The notes below the pieces were generated by a model. The model did not search any database and was not told the origin of the DNA. It saw only the letters and a program-made list of their open reading frames with translations. From NCBI RefSeq assembly GCF_013823965.1, contig NZ_PNNA01000076.1, positions 1 through 60,076 on the forward strand: a DNA stretch of 60,076 nucleotides, written 5' to 3'. How positions within the stretch are numbered: the first letter of the stretch is position 1; the number at the start of each line of letters is the position of its first letter. Shown here piece after piece: positions 45,760 to 54,840 of the stretch. The position numbers and the translations under genes are program-made. Origin of the DNA: Flavobacterium sp. Its GTDB lineage: Bacteria > Bacteroidota > Bacteroidia > Flavobacteriales > Flavobacteriaceae.

Positions 45760-46340
45760 AAAGTCTGTATTTTCAAATTCGAATGTACTATTAATTCTTT
45801 AAAAAATGCCGTGAATTCTGATTCAAATTCAACATAAAACGTTTTTAACTCTGCAACAGAAAACCGCATGTTCGAATCGTATTTCATTCGAGTGTCCATT
45901 CTTGCCAAAACATTTTCTATGTTCTCAATGGTTTGGTAGCTTAATAACCAGTTATGATCGATCATGTAAGGCAGCATTTTTTGGGTTTTTAAGGTCAGCA
46001 AATCATGATTGTCTCTTAGAGATTGGTAAAAACGTTCCGAATAATCTTCCAATTTCTCATCGGAATAAGTACTCCAGTTTTTGGCCAAAAAGTGGTCGTA
46101 AAAAATGTCCACGATAATGCCGGAATAATGATGGTAATTGGCGTGCAATCGTTTCGTGCTTTGTCGAAAGACAGGATGGGCATCGGTAAAGGTGTCAATG
46201 GAACGATGCAAAATAATTCCTTTTTGGATTTCCATGGGAAAAGCGTCAAAGTTTTTTCCGTGAATCCCGTCGGCCATAAAATTGCCAATTTTCATCAAAT
46301 CGTTGTCTCCGGAAAGGAATATGTGGGCTAAGAAGTTCAT
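45756..46340 (-). CDS. acpH: Acyl-carrier-protein phosphodiesterase
   Basis: 194 residues, full length. 'MNFLAHIFLSGDNDLMKIGN' and 'FMADGIHGKNFDAFPMEIQK' followed by 'GIILHRSIDTFTDAHPVFR' and 'GIIVDIFYDHFLAKNW' are the conserved metal-binding His/Asp stretches of AcpH. It removes the 4'-phosphopantetheine group from acyl carrier protein. It is first in the run acpH-ggt-alkD-clc-M23. Its leader sequence is nearly identical to the leader of glmM on the other strand. Confidence 0.9.
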   Translation of the reverse strand: MNFLAHIFLSGDNDLMKIGNFMADGIHGKNFDAFPMEIQKGIILHRSIDTFTDAHPVFRQSTKRLHANYHHYSGIIVDIFYDHFLAKNWSTYSDEKLEDYSERFYQSLRDNHDLLTLKTQKMLPYMIDHNWLLSYQTIENIENVLARMDTRMKYDSNMRFSVAELKTFYVEFESEFTAFFKELIVHSNLKIQTL

Positions 46341-46569
46341 TTTAAAGTTTAGATTGCAGATTTTAGATTCTATTTGACATTAAAATAAAGTCTAAAATTT
46401 TGTCATTCGATAAAGATATAAAAAAACTCGAATCTTAATTTATTTAAAAGAATTAGTAACTTGGAATTTACTTCTCGATAAAGACATAACTTTTTTATAT
46501 TTGTCGAAAATATTTCTAAAATAGTAAAGCAGCAATCTGCAATCTAAAATCTGCAATCTAAACTCTAAA
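46341..46569. repeat. Mirrored 28-bp leaders of two divergent genes
   Basis: Bases 46341-46368 (TTTAAAGTTTAGATTGCAG onward) are the reverse complement of 46542-46569 at 27 of 28 positions. The arms lie directly before the acpH ATG (minus strand) and six bases before the glmM ATG (plus strand). Direct 'GCAATCTAAAATCT' repeats extend the right arm. This is either a pair of inverted small repeats or a shared leader element. Confidence 0.8.
46496..46503 (+). promoter_or_regulatory. -7 element of glmM
   Basis: TATATTTG fits TAnnTTTG. A transcript would begin near 46510 and carry the repeat-containing leader of about 65 nt. Confidence 0.5.
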
Positions 46570-46574
46570 ATTAT

Positions 46575-47969
46575 ATGACTTTAATAAAATCTATATCGGG
46601 AATTCGAGGAACCATTGGCGGAAAGGTGGGCGATAATTTAACTCCGGTTGATGCCGTGAAATTTGCTTCGGCTTATGGAACTTGGTTGAAAAACAGCAAC
46701 GGCAAGGACAACAAGAACTTGAAGGTTGTTGTGGGGCGTGATGCCCGAATTTCGGGACCAATGATCCATAATTTGGTGGTAAATACCTTGATTGGTTTGG
46801 GAATTGACGTGGTTGATTTAGGGCTTTCGACAACACCAACTGTCGAAGTCGCCGTTCCTCTGGAAAGTGCCGATGGTGGAATTATTCTGACGGCTTCCCA
46901 CAATCCAAAACAATGGAATGCCTTGAAATTATTGAACGAAAAAGGTGAATTCCTGAATGGCATTGAAGGAGAAAAAATCCTTCAAATTGCCGAAGCTGAA
47001 GCTTTCGACTTTTCGGATGTGGACAGTTTGGGCGCTATCATGGAAAACGATGCGTATATGGACATTCATATCGACGAGGTTTTGAATTTGCCATTGGTAG
47101 ACATTGAAGCCGTAAAAGCGGCCAAATTCAAGGTAGTTGTTGACGGTGTGAATTCATCGGGAGGAATCATCATCCCAAAATTATTGGAATTAATGGGCGT
47201 TGAAGTCGTGAAATTGTATTGCGAGCCTAACGGACATTTTCCCCACAATCCAGAACCTTTGAAAGAACATTTGACAGATATTTCAGCATTGGTTGTCGAA
47301 GAAAAAGCCCATTTGGGAATTGTCGTTGATCCAGACGTGGATCGTTTGGCTTTCATTTGCGAAGACGGCGAAATGTTTGGCGAAGAATATACTTTGGTGG
47401 CTTGCGCCGACTATGTTTTGAGCAAAACGCCAGGAAATACGGTTTCGAATATGTCGTCTTCCCGTGCTTTGCGTGACGTGACCAATTTGCACAACGGAAG
47501 TTACGAAGCCAGCGCAGTGGGCGAGGTGAACGTGGTGGATTTGATGAAGAAAAATAATGCCATCATTGGCGGTGAAGGAAACGGCGGAATCATTTATCCC
47601 GAATTGCATTACGGTCGCGATAGTTTGGTGGGAGTGGCTTTGTTCTTGACGCATTTAGCCAACAAAAAAATGAGCGTTTCTGCCTTGAGGGCTTCCTATC
47701 CGGAATATTACATGAGCAAAAACAAAATCGAATTGACGCCACAAATTGATGTCGATGCGATTCTTGTGGCAATGACCGAAAAATACAAAAACGAAGACAT
47801 CACAACCATTGACGGCGTGAAAATCGACTTTGCCGAAAATTGGGTTCACCTTAGAAAATCGAACACGGAACCGATTATTCGAATTTATACCGAAGCGGCC
47901 ACTCAAGAAAAAGCCGATGCTTTGGCATTACGAATTATTGATGAAATAAAAGCGGTGGCTGGAATTTAA
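46575..47969 (+). CDS. glmM: Phosphoglucosamine mutase (alpha-D-phosphohexomutase)
   Basis: 464 residues. The phosphoserine loop is 'GIILTASHNPKQWNALKLLN', the metal-binding loop is 'GIVVDPDVDRLAFICEDGEM', the sugar loop is 'IIGGEGNGGIIYPELHYGRD' and the phosphate loop is 'VHLRKSNTEPIIRIYTEA' (RxSNTEP). The sugar loop GEGNGG and the overall length fit the Bacteroidota GlmM/phosphomannomutase-like group. It probably interconverts glucosamine 6- and 1-phosphate for UDP-GlcNAc synthesis; a phosphomannomutase role cannot be ruled out. A terminator follows. Confidence 0.9.
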   Translation: MTLIKSISGIRGTIGGKVGDNLTPVDAVKFASAYGTWLKNSNGKDNKNLKVVVGRDARISGPMIHNLVVNTLIGLGIDVVDLGLSTTPTVEVAVPLESADGGIILTASHNPKQWNALKLLNEKGEFLNGIEGEKILQIAEAEAFDFSDVDSLGAIMENDAYMDIHIDEVLNLPLVDIEAVKAAKFKVVVDGVNSSGGIIIPKLLELMGVEVVKLYCEPNGHFPHNPEPLKEHLTDISALVVEEKAHLGIVVDPDVDRLAFICEDGEMFGEEYTLVACADYVLSKTPGNTVSNMSSSRALRDVTNLHNGSYEASAVGEVNVVDLMKKNNAIIGGEGNGGIIYPELHYGRDSLVGVALFLTHLANKKMSVSALRASYPEYYMSKNKIELTPQIDVDAILVAMTEKYKNEDITTIDGVKIDFAENWVHLRKSNTEPIIRIYTEAATQEKADALALRIIDEIKAVAGI

Positions 47970-47992
47970 AGCCACAGTTTTTTATAAAATGA

Positions 47993-48029
47993 CCCTTTCA
48001 AAACATGGATTTTTGAAAGGGTTTTTTTG
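47993..48029 (+). terminator. Terminator of glmM
   Basis: CCCTTTCAAAA and TTTTGAAAGGG pair around a short loop and are followed by T7, 23 bp after the glmM stop. Confidence 0.8.
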
Positions 48030-48149
48030 TTTTATGGTTTTGGCTTTTATTTTAAAGATCGACTTAAAAATTCAAAAAGTGGAATCGCCAGTATACTAAT
48101 ACCCATTTTTTTGAGTTATTTCTATCATGCAAATCATAAAAATCCTATT

Positions 48150-48923
48150 TTGAAAAAAATTATTGCCCTTTTATCTATAGGTTTTGTCCTATTCGTTTCC
48201 TGTTCGAAAGAGGATGATTTATCAGCAAATACTTATGTTGTAAATCCCAATACCAACAAACAGACGACAGGAAGTTCTTCCAACGATTTGTTGTCGGACA
48301 AAAAGTTTACGAGCATCGTTATTGAACTGGTTTATGTCAATGGATTTGAACCATCAGCAACAGCCGTTAATAATATGGTCTCTTTTCTACAGGCGAGAAC
48401 TTACAAGCCTAATGGGATAACAGTCCAAAAAAGAGCGATTCCATCTCCGGGAAAAGCAACTTTCACCATTGACGAAATCGTAACGATAGAAAATGCCAAC
48501 AGAACAAAATTTAATACCTCCAATCAAATAGCGGTTTGGGTATTTTTTGCCGATGGAAAATCAGTGACAGACACCAGCACTTCAGTTGTTATGGGGTCGG
48601 CTTATTGGAATACGTCTTTGGTAATTTATCAGAAAACGGTTCAGGATTTGAGCGATAGTCCATTGGAACCCAATAGAAGTTTATTGGAGACAACAACTAT
48701 CAACCATGAAATGGGACACATATTGGGATTGACTAATTTGGGAGCCGCTTTGCAAAGTGCGCATGAAGATACCGCTCATCCCAAACATTGCAATGTGTCC
48801 AGTTGTTTGATGTATTGGGCAGCCGAGACAGGACATGGAATTTCAAACATGGTTTCAGGTGGAACAGCAGTTCAGCTGGATGCGCAATGTCTGGCGGATT
48901 TGAAAGCGAATGGAGGTAAATAA
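48150..48923 (+). CDS. Lipoprotein zinc metalloprotease-like protein
   Basis: 257 residues from a TTG at 48150 (LKKIIALLSIGFVLFVSCSK, a lipoprotein signal with lipobox Cys); the frame opens 123 bases earlier, inside the glmM terminator, so that start is rejected. The zincin motif is 'NHEMGHILGLTNLG' (HExxHxxGxxN), followed by 'AHPKHCNVSSCLMYW', which may contain the third zinc ligand (His of AHPKHC) and the Met-turn ('CLMYW'). No signal for further secretion. Homologues in flavobacteria are called membrane metalloproteases. Function unknown. Confidence 0.8.
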   Translation: MKKIIALLSIGFVLFVSCSKEDDLSANTYVVNPNTNKQTTGSSSNDLLSDKKFTSIVIELVYVNGFEPSATAVNNMVSFLQARTYKPNGITVQKRAIPSPGKATFTIDEIVTIENANRTKFNTSNQIAVWVFFADGKSVTDTSTSVVMGSAYWNTSLVIYQKTVQDLSDSPLEPNRSLLETTTINHEMGHILGLTNLGAALQSAHEDTAHPKHCNVSSCLMYWAAETGHGISNMVSGGTAVQLDAQCLADLKANGGK

Positions 48924-48977
48924 AAATCTTTGAATTAAGCCAAAAACCTCAATCTTGTCAAATTTATTGGTGGTTTG

Positions 48978-49256
48978 TTATTTCTTTTTGACTATTTTTC
49001 CATCAACGAAGTTTTCTTCATATTCTACTTCATCATTTCTATCATAACGGATAAAATGCCCGTGTTTTATGCTATTTTTGAAATTTCCCACTTGCCATAA
49101 CTGTCCGGTTTCGCGATAAAAGATCCATTTGCCTTCCATTAAATTATTTTCAAAAATTCCTTTTGCTTTTACTTTTCCGTTTTTGTAGAAATACGTCAAA
49201 TGATTGCCTTTTTGTTCAGAAACAAGTTGGCCGTTTTTGTAGGTGTTGTTTTCCAT
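48978..49256 (-). CDS. MORN-repeat protein
   Basis: 92 residues of beta repeats: 'GNHLTYFYKNGKVKAKGIFE', 'GKWIFYRETGQLWQVGNFKN' and 'HGHFIRYDRNDEVEYEENFV', each of the (Y/F)xxGxxxxxGxx form typical of MORN/YwqK-like domains. No signal peptide. Function unknown, perhaps protein binding. It lies in a minus-strand pair with the decarboxylase gene, 81 bp apart. Confidence 0.8.
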   Translation of the reverse strand: MENNTYKNGQLVSEQKGNHLTYFYKNGKVKAKGIFENNLMEGKWIFYRETGQLWQVGNFKNSIKHGHFIRYDRNDEVEYEENFVDGKIVKKK

Positions 49257-49337
49257 TAAAGGTTTTTTCTAGGTTGATTGGAATGTTTTATTAACGGTTG
49301 GCCGCTTGGCCGCACAAAAGTTATTTAAAAAGAGTTG

Positions 49338-50816
49338 TCATTTTCTTTGAAGCATTTCGTGAATTTTTCGTCCTTCGCGAACTATTATGTCAACAATCTC
49401 CATAATGTCTTTTCTTGAAGTTCGGAAATTTACGATGCAGCATCTTAAACAATATTTGTCGGCAACAACGGCATTTGACAAAAATACTTCACCTCCTTGT
49501 TGCAGCTCATTCAACAATTTTTCATTCAAGGTGTCCAAATAAGTTTCGTCTTGCGTGAAGTCCATAGGGACATATCTCAAAGTGGCAATGCTCAGATTTT
49601 GTGTTACTGCTTCAAGTTCCGAATGTTTTTTGGCTTCTTCGAACAACAATTCGGATAGAGCGATGTCTTCCGCAATCATTTCTATGTAGCCATTCTTTCC
49701 CACTTGTTGCAAAGCCATCCAAACTTTCAATGCCCTGAATCCTCTTGAATTTTGAAAACCATATTCGTAATAATTCACTGTGGGTTCGTCATCCTGATTG
49801 CTAAAGTTGTAATAAACGGGATGAGAACTATAGGTATCAATGAGGTGTTGCGGGTTTTTTATTAAGGTGCAACCTGCTTCAAGGGGTGCGTAAAGCCATT
49901 TGTGAGGGTCTAGAGCGATGGAGTCAGCGTCCTGAATTCCGTCAAATAATTTTTTGTATTCTGGAATCACCGCGGCAGGAATTCCATAAGCACCGTCAAT
50001 ATGAAACCATAAATCTTGCGCTTTGCAAATAGCGGCTATTGCCGAAAGATTGTCTACTACGCCTGTGCTGACATCTCCTGCATTTCCAATTACAAGAAAA
50101 GGTGTTTTCCCCTGCTGTAAATCGTCGTTAATGGTTCGTGATAGAATTTCCGTATTCATTTTGTTTTCTGCATCGGTGGGTATCCATCTAATGGCTTTTG
50201 AACCGTGTCCGAATAATACTGCTGCTTTCTCAATCCAGGTGTGGGTTGCTTTTGAACAATACAAAACCATCTCAGCTTTCGTATTCGTCAAACCGTTTTC
50301 TTTTATGCTCTTTGGGGCTTTGGCAGTTCTTGCAGCCAAGAAAGCGGTAAAATTGGCCATATTGCCGCCACTTACCAATATCCCGCCACAGCCGGGAGAA
50401 ATTCCAATAAATTCGGCCAGCCATTTCACGGTCTGCTTTTCGATTGCGGTCGCCATTGGACTTAAAATATTCGCGCCCACATTGGGGTTGACGACTGAAG
50501 CCAACAAATCAGCCAATGCTCCAATTGGTGCCGGTGACGAAGTGATGTATCCAAAAAATTTGGGGTGTCCGTTGAGCAAGGAATGGTTGAGCAATAAATT
50601 AGAAGTCCTGGTAAATAATTCTGAAACGGAAGTGCCGTGTTCAGGCAAGGAAGCATTGCCTAAAACGGTTTGTATTTCCTTTGGTGTTTCTCCCGTGGTA
50701 ACCGGTTTTTCATCAATAGTGTCAATGAAATCAGATAGGGTTTCGATTAATTGATAGCCTATTTTTTTGAACTCTTCTTTGGAAATAGTAATGGGTGTTT
50801 CTCTATTGTCTTTCAT
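49338..50816 (-). CDS. PLP-dependent group II amino-acid decarboxylase
   Basis: 492 residues. The PLP lysine is in 'SIALDPHKWLYAPLEAGC', the cofactor-binding Asp and His in 'LWFHIDGAYGIPAAVIPEYK' and 'YCSKATHTWIEKAA'. 'HPKFFGYITSSPAPIGALAD' and 'GCGGILVSGGNMANFTAFLA' are typical of the aromatic-L-amino-acid/tyrosine decarboxylase branch. It removes the carboxyl group of an aromatic or related amino acid; the exact substrate is not predicted. Cytoplasmic, standing upstream of the MORN protein gene. Confidence 0.92.
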   Translation of the reverse strand: MKDNRETPITISKEEFKKIGYQLIETLSDFIDTIDEKPVTTGETPKEIQTVLGNASLPEHGTSVSELFTRTSNLLLNHSLLNGHPKFFGYITSSPAPIGALADLLASVVNPNVGANILSPMATAIEKQTVKWLAEFIGISPGCGGILVSGGNMANFTAFLAARTAKAPKSIKENGLTNTKAEMVLYCSKATHTWIEKAAVLFGHGSKAIRWIPTDAENKMNTEILSRTINDDLQQGKTPFLVIGNAGDVSTGVVDNLSAIAAICKAQDLWFHIDGAYGIPAAVIPEYKKLFDGIQDADSIALDPHKWLYAPLEAGCTLIKNPQHLIDTYSSHPVYYNFSNQDDEPTVNYYEYGFQNSRGFRALKVWMALQQVGKNGYIEMIAEDIALSELLFEEAKKHSELEAVTQNLSIATLRYVPMDFTQDETYLDTLNEKLLNELQQGGEVFLSNAVVADKYCLRCCIVNFRTSRKDIMEIVDIIVREGRKIHEMLQRK

Positions 50817-51154
50817 ATCAATATGTATTGTTATTTAGTTTGACAAAATCAATTTCCTGCAGGTATGTTATAACTTTGCACTGTTGACAAGAGTATGACG
50901 TATAAAGTTTTGAAGCTTGGGGAGGTTTGGGACTAAATTAAGCCTTATTTTCGGATTTGCCAAATCATCCCAAATACAAAATTAACTTCCCATTAAGCCT
51001 AATGCCCACCCGAGGCTGCAAGCCGAACGGACGAAGTAAACCCGTTGTAGCTGTTAACAGTAGTACTGTTACATATTCAGTCCAAAATATATTCTGCTAA
51101 CTATTGTCACGAGCAATCCTGAGTAGAAATAATTTTTGGATTTTAATTTTTCTG
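50817..51154. other. Non-coding stretch, origin unclear
   Basis: A TAACTTTG -7-like box at about 50870-50877 points rightward to no gene. A GC-richer patch at about 50998-51062 (CCCACCCGAGGCTGCAAGCC, then CGTTGTAGCTGTTAACAG) stands out from its surroundings and looks like a leftover of inserted DNA. Nothing else was recognised. Confidence 0.4.
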
Positions 51155-51361
51155 TTAAAGCTCTGTATTTAAAAATTCCGAAAGCAATGGCAATAAAAAT
51201 AGGGTTACAAACGCAACATTTTCAGTCAACATAACTTTGTTAGAACTTGCTTCAGCGCCTGAACCATGATAAAGAAAGAAAAATAAAATAAGTCCGAAAA
51301 ATCCATCAACCACAGAAAGCGATTCAATAATAACTAACAGAAAAAATAATCTTAAGTTCAT
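51155..51361 (-). CDS. Small hydrophobic protein of unknown function
   Basis: 68 residues, two likely membrane segments (about 1-31 and 47-62) with a short 'HGSGAEASSNKVML' stretch between. The codon choice looks like that of coding DNA. It lies alone in a 780-bp gap between the decarboxylase and aminotransferase genes, with no neighbour that explains it. It could be a chance frame. Confidence 0.4.
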   Translation of the reverse strand: MNLRLFFLLVIIESLSVVDGFFGLILFFFLYHGSGAEASSNKVMLTENVAFVTLFLLPLLSEFLNTEL

Positions 51362-51587
51362 AAAACTGTATTGGATTTCTGGGAATTACCGCTAATTGTT
51401 ATATAGGTATGAATCTATCAGACTTATCTACCCTTATTTGGGTGGATTTGTACGACAAACGCCATTCTTGTAATTTCTTTCAAATATGTGTCTAATTTAC
51501 TACAAATAATGAAGAGGTTTTAATTTATATCGGCCATAAACAAAAACGGACTCACTATTTTCAGTTTATAAAATAAATAAAAATAGG

Positions 51588-51595
51588 TATATTTG
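51588..51595 (+). promoter_or_regulatory. -7 element of the aminotransferase gene
   Basis: TATATTTG fits TAnnTTTG; the leader would be about 13 nt before the ATG at 51615. A TTTA lies at the -33 distance, a partial match only. The 51362-51587 stretch shows nothing else. Confidence 0.5.
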
Positions 51596-51614
51596 AAATC
51601 AAATTCAAAACAGA

Positions 51615-53099
51615 ATGACCACCACGACAATGCCAACCCAATTAGAACAATACTTCCAACAGTTTCGCAAGAATATCATAGGAATCAACCAAGAATTTGT
51701 ATCGCCTTGCGGCAAACAAAAAATCATTTACACGGATTGGACGGCGAGTGGTCGATTGTATCGTCCAATTGAGGAAAAAATGATGAACGAGTTTGGCCCT
51801 TTTGTGGCCAATACCCATACCGAAACCACGGTTTCGGGAACGGTAATGACGATGGCGTATCACAAAGCCAGAAATTACATCAAACAGCACGTAAATGCGA
51901 GTGAAGACGATGTCCTGATTACTGATGGAACAGGAATGACAGGCGTTGTCAATAAATTTCAGCGTATTCTAGGTTTGAAAATCCCCGAAAACCTAAAAGA
52001 TTTCATCAACATTCCCGCCGAGAAAAAACCGGTTGTTTTTATTTCGCACATGGAACACCATTCCAACCAAACTTCTTGGCTTGAAACCATTGCCGATGTG
52101 GAGGTGATTCCCTCCTGCGAGGAAGGATTGTTCAGTTTGGATAATTTGGTTAAATTATTGGAAAAATATAAAGAAAGGAGTTTTAAAATTGCGTCCATCA
52201 CCTCGTGTTCCAACGTTACCGGAATCAAGACACCTTATCACGAAGTGGCAAAATTGATGCACGAAAACAACGGACTTTGCTTTGTGGATTTTGCTTGTTC
52301 GGGTCCTTATGTGCAAATAAACATGCATCCTGAAGACCCAGAAAGTTTCTTGGATGCCATTTTCTTCTCGCCACACAAGTTTCTTGGCGGTCCGGGAACT
52401 TCGGGCGTGTTGGTTTTTAATAAAAAATTATACCAGAATTTAATTCCCGATAATCCCGGTGGCGGAACGGTTTCTTGGACAAATCCTTGGGGCGAACACA
52501 AATACATCGACAACATCGAAGACCGGGAAGACGGTGGAACTCCGGGTTTCCTGCAAGTCATAAAAACGGCTTTGGCAATCCAGCTAAAGGAGGAAATGGG
52601 GATAGAAAACATCCTGAAACGAGAACACGAACTCGTGGATTATATTTTTTCAAACTTGGGAAATATTCCAAATATCAAGATTTTGGCTGCGCAACACCAA
52701 GACAGGCTGGGAGTGATTTCGTTTTATGTTGACGATTTGCATTTTAATTTGGGCGTGAAATTATTGAATGACAAATTCGGAATCCAGACTCGCGGCGGTT
52801 GCAGTTGCGCCGGAACTTACGGTCATTTTTTATTGCATGTGGACCAGGAAACTTCGCATCAACTTATTGACGAAATTACCTTGGGGGATTTAATCCGAAA
52901 ACCGGGTTGGATAAGAATGTCAATTCATCCCACGACCACGAATCAAGAGATTGAGTTCGTTTGCGAAAGCATAAAAGCATTGGCGGAAAACCATAAAGAT
53001 TGGTCGAAAGACTACAATTACGATAAAAATTCCAACGAATTTATTCATAAAAACGCATTGCCTTTCGAGAAAGAATTGGTGGAAAAATGGTTTAAATAG
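51615..53099 (+). CDS. Class V aminotransferase, SufS/cysteine-desulfurase-like
   Basis: 494 residues. PLP class-V fold: 'VFISHMEHHSNQTSWLETIA' (PLP-ring His), 'GLCFVDFACSGPYVQI' (cofactor Asp), the Schiff-base Lys in 'FFSPHKFLGGPGTSGVLV' and the Cys-rich loop 'IQTRGGCSCAGTYGHF', which in cysteine desulfurases carries the reactive Cys. The protein is longer than SufS (about 405). The reaction is probably transfer or lyase chemistry on Cys or a related amino acid; the substrate is not certain. It stands alone, with its own promoter. Confidence 0.88.
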   Translation: MTTTTMPTQLEQYFQQFRKNIIGINQEFVSPCGKQKIIYTDWTASGRLYRPIEEKMMNEFGPFVANTHTETTVSGTVMTMAYHKARNYIKQHVNASEDDVLITDGTGMTGVVNKFQRILGLKIPENLKDFINIPAEKKPVVFISHMEHHSNQTSWLETIADVEVIPSCEEGLFSLDNLVKLLEKYKERSFKIASITSCSNVTGIKTPYHEVAKLMHENNGLCFVDFACSGPYVQINMHPEDPESFLDAIFFSPHKFLGGPGTSGVLVFNKKLYQNLIPDNPGGGTVSWTNPWGEHKYIDNIEDREDGGTPGFLQVIKTALAIQLKEEMGIENILKREHELVDYIFSNLGNIPNIKILAAQHQDRLGVISFYVDDLHFNLGVKLLNDKFGIQTRGGCSCAGTYGHFLLHVDQETSHQLIDEITLGDLIRKPGWIRMSIHPTTTNQEIEFVCESIKALAENHKDWSKDYNYDKNSNEFIHKNALPFEKELVEKWFK

Positions 53100-53150
53100 T
53101 TTTCAGTATGCAGTTGTGATATCCTGAAAACTGCGACTGAACACTAAAAA

Positions 53151-54020
53151 CTACCTCTTGTGTTTCCAACGTTTATGGGTCCACAAATAATATTCTGGAG
53201 CTTCAAGAATTTGTTGTTCCACTAATTTCAGGAATTGGTCCGTGATTTCGTAGTTGGGCACTTCTTTGGCATTATCCGAAAGCACTTCAAAACTGGCTTG
53301 ATAATAACCCCGTTTTACTTTTTGTACTTTCAGAAAAATAACATTCATATCGTATTTTTTGGACAACATTTCGGCACCAGTATGCACGGGAACTTCAACT
53401 CCCATAAATTTTTGCCAATGATATGCTGATGAAATCCTGGGCGATTGATCGCTTGCAAATCCATAAATGGACAATTCTTTGTTTCGGTTATTGTTGATTA
53501 TAACCGGAATAGTTTCTTTGGTGGTGATAAGATTGGCCTTGAATCGGGATCGAATATTTCGAACGAGTTTGTCAAAATAAGGATTGGCTATTTTTTTATA
53601 AATGGCAAAAGCACTAAAATTTACATAAGCATTCATCGAAATAACCCATTCATAACTTGCATAATGGGCGAGCATCATGGAGATGCTTTTTTCCTGTGCT
53701 TCCAGATTTTTGTATACTTCCATATTGGTAAACACAAAACGTTTACTGATTTCTTTATTGGAAATCGTCATTGTTTTGATCATTTCGAGGAACATGTCGC
53801 ACAAATGGCGAAATGATTTTTTTTCGATGGCCAATCTTTCTTCGGTAGATAAATGGGGCAATGCCAAAGCCAAGTTTTCTCGAACGGTTTTTTTTCGATA
53901 ACCAATTAAATAATAAACGATTAGATAGGTGAAATCAGAAAACAAGTACAACAATCGGAAAGGCAACATCGAAATGCACCATAAAAACGGGTAAGCTATG
54001 AGGTAAACGATAAAACGCAT
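53151..54020 (-). CDS. Lysophospholipid/lipid A acyltransferase (LpxL-HtrB family)
   Basis: 289 residues. The N-terminal hydrophobic segment (about 1-40) anchors it to the inner membrane. The catalytic motif of the family (H-x4-D/E) is 'MLAHYASYEWVI' (His-Tyr-Ala-Ser-Tyr-Glu), and the conserved 'NPYFDKLVRNIRSRF' and 'SAYHWQKFMGVEVPVHTGAE' segments follow. It adds a secondary acyl chain to lipid A or a related lipid. Minus strand, divergent from the rhomboid gene. Confidence 0.9.
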   Translation of the reverse strand: MRFIVYLIAYPFLWCISMLPFRLLYLFSDFTYLIVYYLIGYRKKTVRENLALALPHLSTEERLAIEKKSFRHLCDMFLEMIKTMTISNKEISKRFVFTNMEVYKNLEAQEKSISMMLAHYASYEWVISMNAYVNFSAFAIYKKIANPYFDKLVRNIRSRFKANLITTKETIPVIINNNRNKELSIYGFASDQSPRISSAYHWQKFMGVEVPVHTGAEMLSKKYDMNVIFLKVQKVKRGYYQASFEVLSDNAKEVPNYEITDQFLKLVEQQILEAPEYYLWTHKRWKHKR

Positions 54021-54147
54021 TGGGTAAAATATTTCAACAAATATAATCCAAAAAATCCTTTTGGTTGATAGTTTGTGGTTCGTATGCTGTTTTTATGACC
54101 ATTATATTAATTAGATTTACACTTTAAAAAAAACTACGCCAGAATTT

Positions 54148-54789
54148 ATGAGCACTATTTTAATTGCAATTATTGCCGTCACCATTTTATTCAGTCTAAA
54201 AGGTTTAAATGATGTGGCCTTTTTCAGGAAATTTGAATTTCACATAGGAAGTATTCGAGCAGGAGACCACATCCGAATGGTCACATCGGGTTTTTTGCAC
54301 GCAGATATGGGACATTTATTTTTCAATATGTTTACCCTTTACATGTTTGCGCCCGTGGTAATTAATTATTTTGGGAGCGCTTCCTTTTTCATGATTTATG
54401 TGGCAAGTCTCGTATTTGGTAGCTTGTTGACTTTGTTGATGCACAAAAATGATTACAGTTATCGTGCCATTGGGGCATCAGGAGCCGTAATGGGAGTTTT
54501 GTATGCGGCAATTTTGATAGATCCAAGCATGAATTTGTATTTGTTTTTTGTTCCCATTCCCATTCCGGCGTATCTTTTTGGCATTGGGTATTTGTTGTAT
54601 TCTATTTATGGAATGAAGGCCAAGAATGACAACATAGGCCACACGGCTCATTTTGGAGGCGCAGTTGGCGGTTATTTGATTACATTGCTCAAAGAACCCA
54701 CAATGCTGGTAGACAACACCGCTATGGTAGTGCTCTTGGCGATTCCCATCATCATTCTTTTTGTGATGTCAAAAATGGGAAAGTTATAA
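54148..54789 (+). CDS. Rhomboid family intramembrane serine protease
   Basis: 213 residues with six hydrophobic segments. The catalytic Ser is in 'YRAIGASGAVMGVLYAAI' (GxSG) and the His in 'HTAHFGGAVGGYLITL' (AHxxG). 'FLHADMGHLFFNMFTLYMFA' is the conserved HxxxHxxxN helix pair. It cleaves membrane proteins inside the bilayer. The next gene follows directly on the same strand. Confidence 0.92.
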   Translation: MSTILIAIIAVTILFSLKGLNDVAFFRKFEFHIGSIRAGDHIRMVTSGFLHADMGHLFFNMFTLYMFAPVVINYFGSASFFMIYVASLVFGSLLTLLMHKNDYSYRAIGASGAVMGVLYAAILIDPSMNLYLFFVPIPIPAYLFGIGYLLYSIYGMKAKNDNIGHTAHFGGAVGGYLITLLKEPTMLVDNTAMVVLLAIPIIILFVMSKMGKL

Positions 54790-54840
54790 TTGGCACAGGT
54801 TTTGCCTACAAATAAAAAAACTAACTTAATTTTTTACAAC

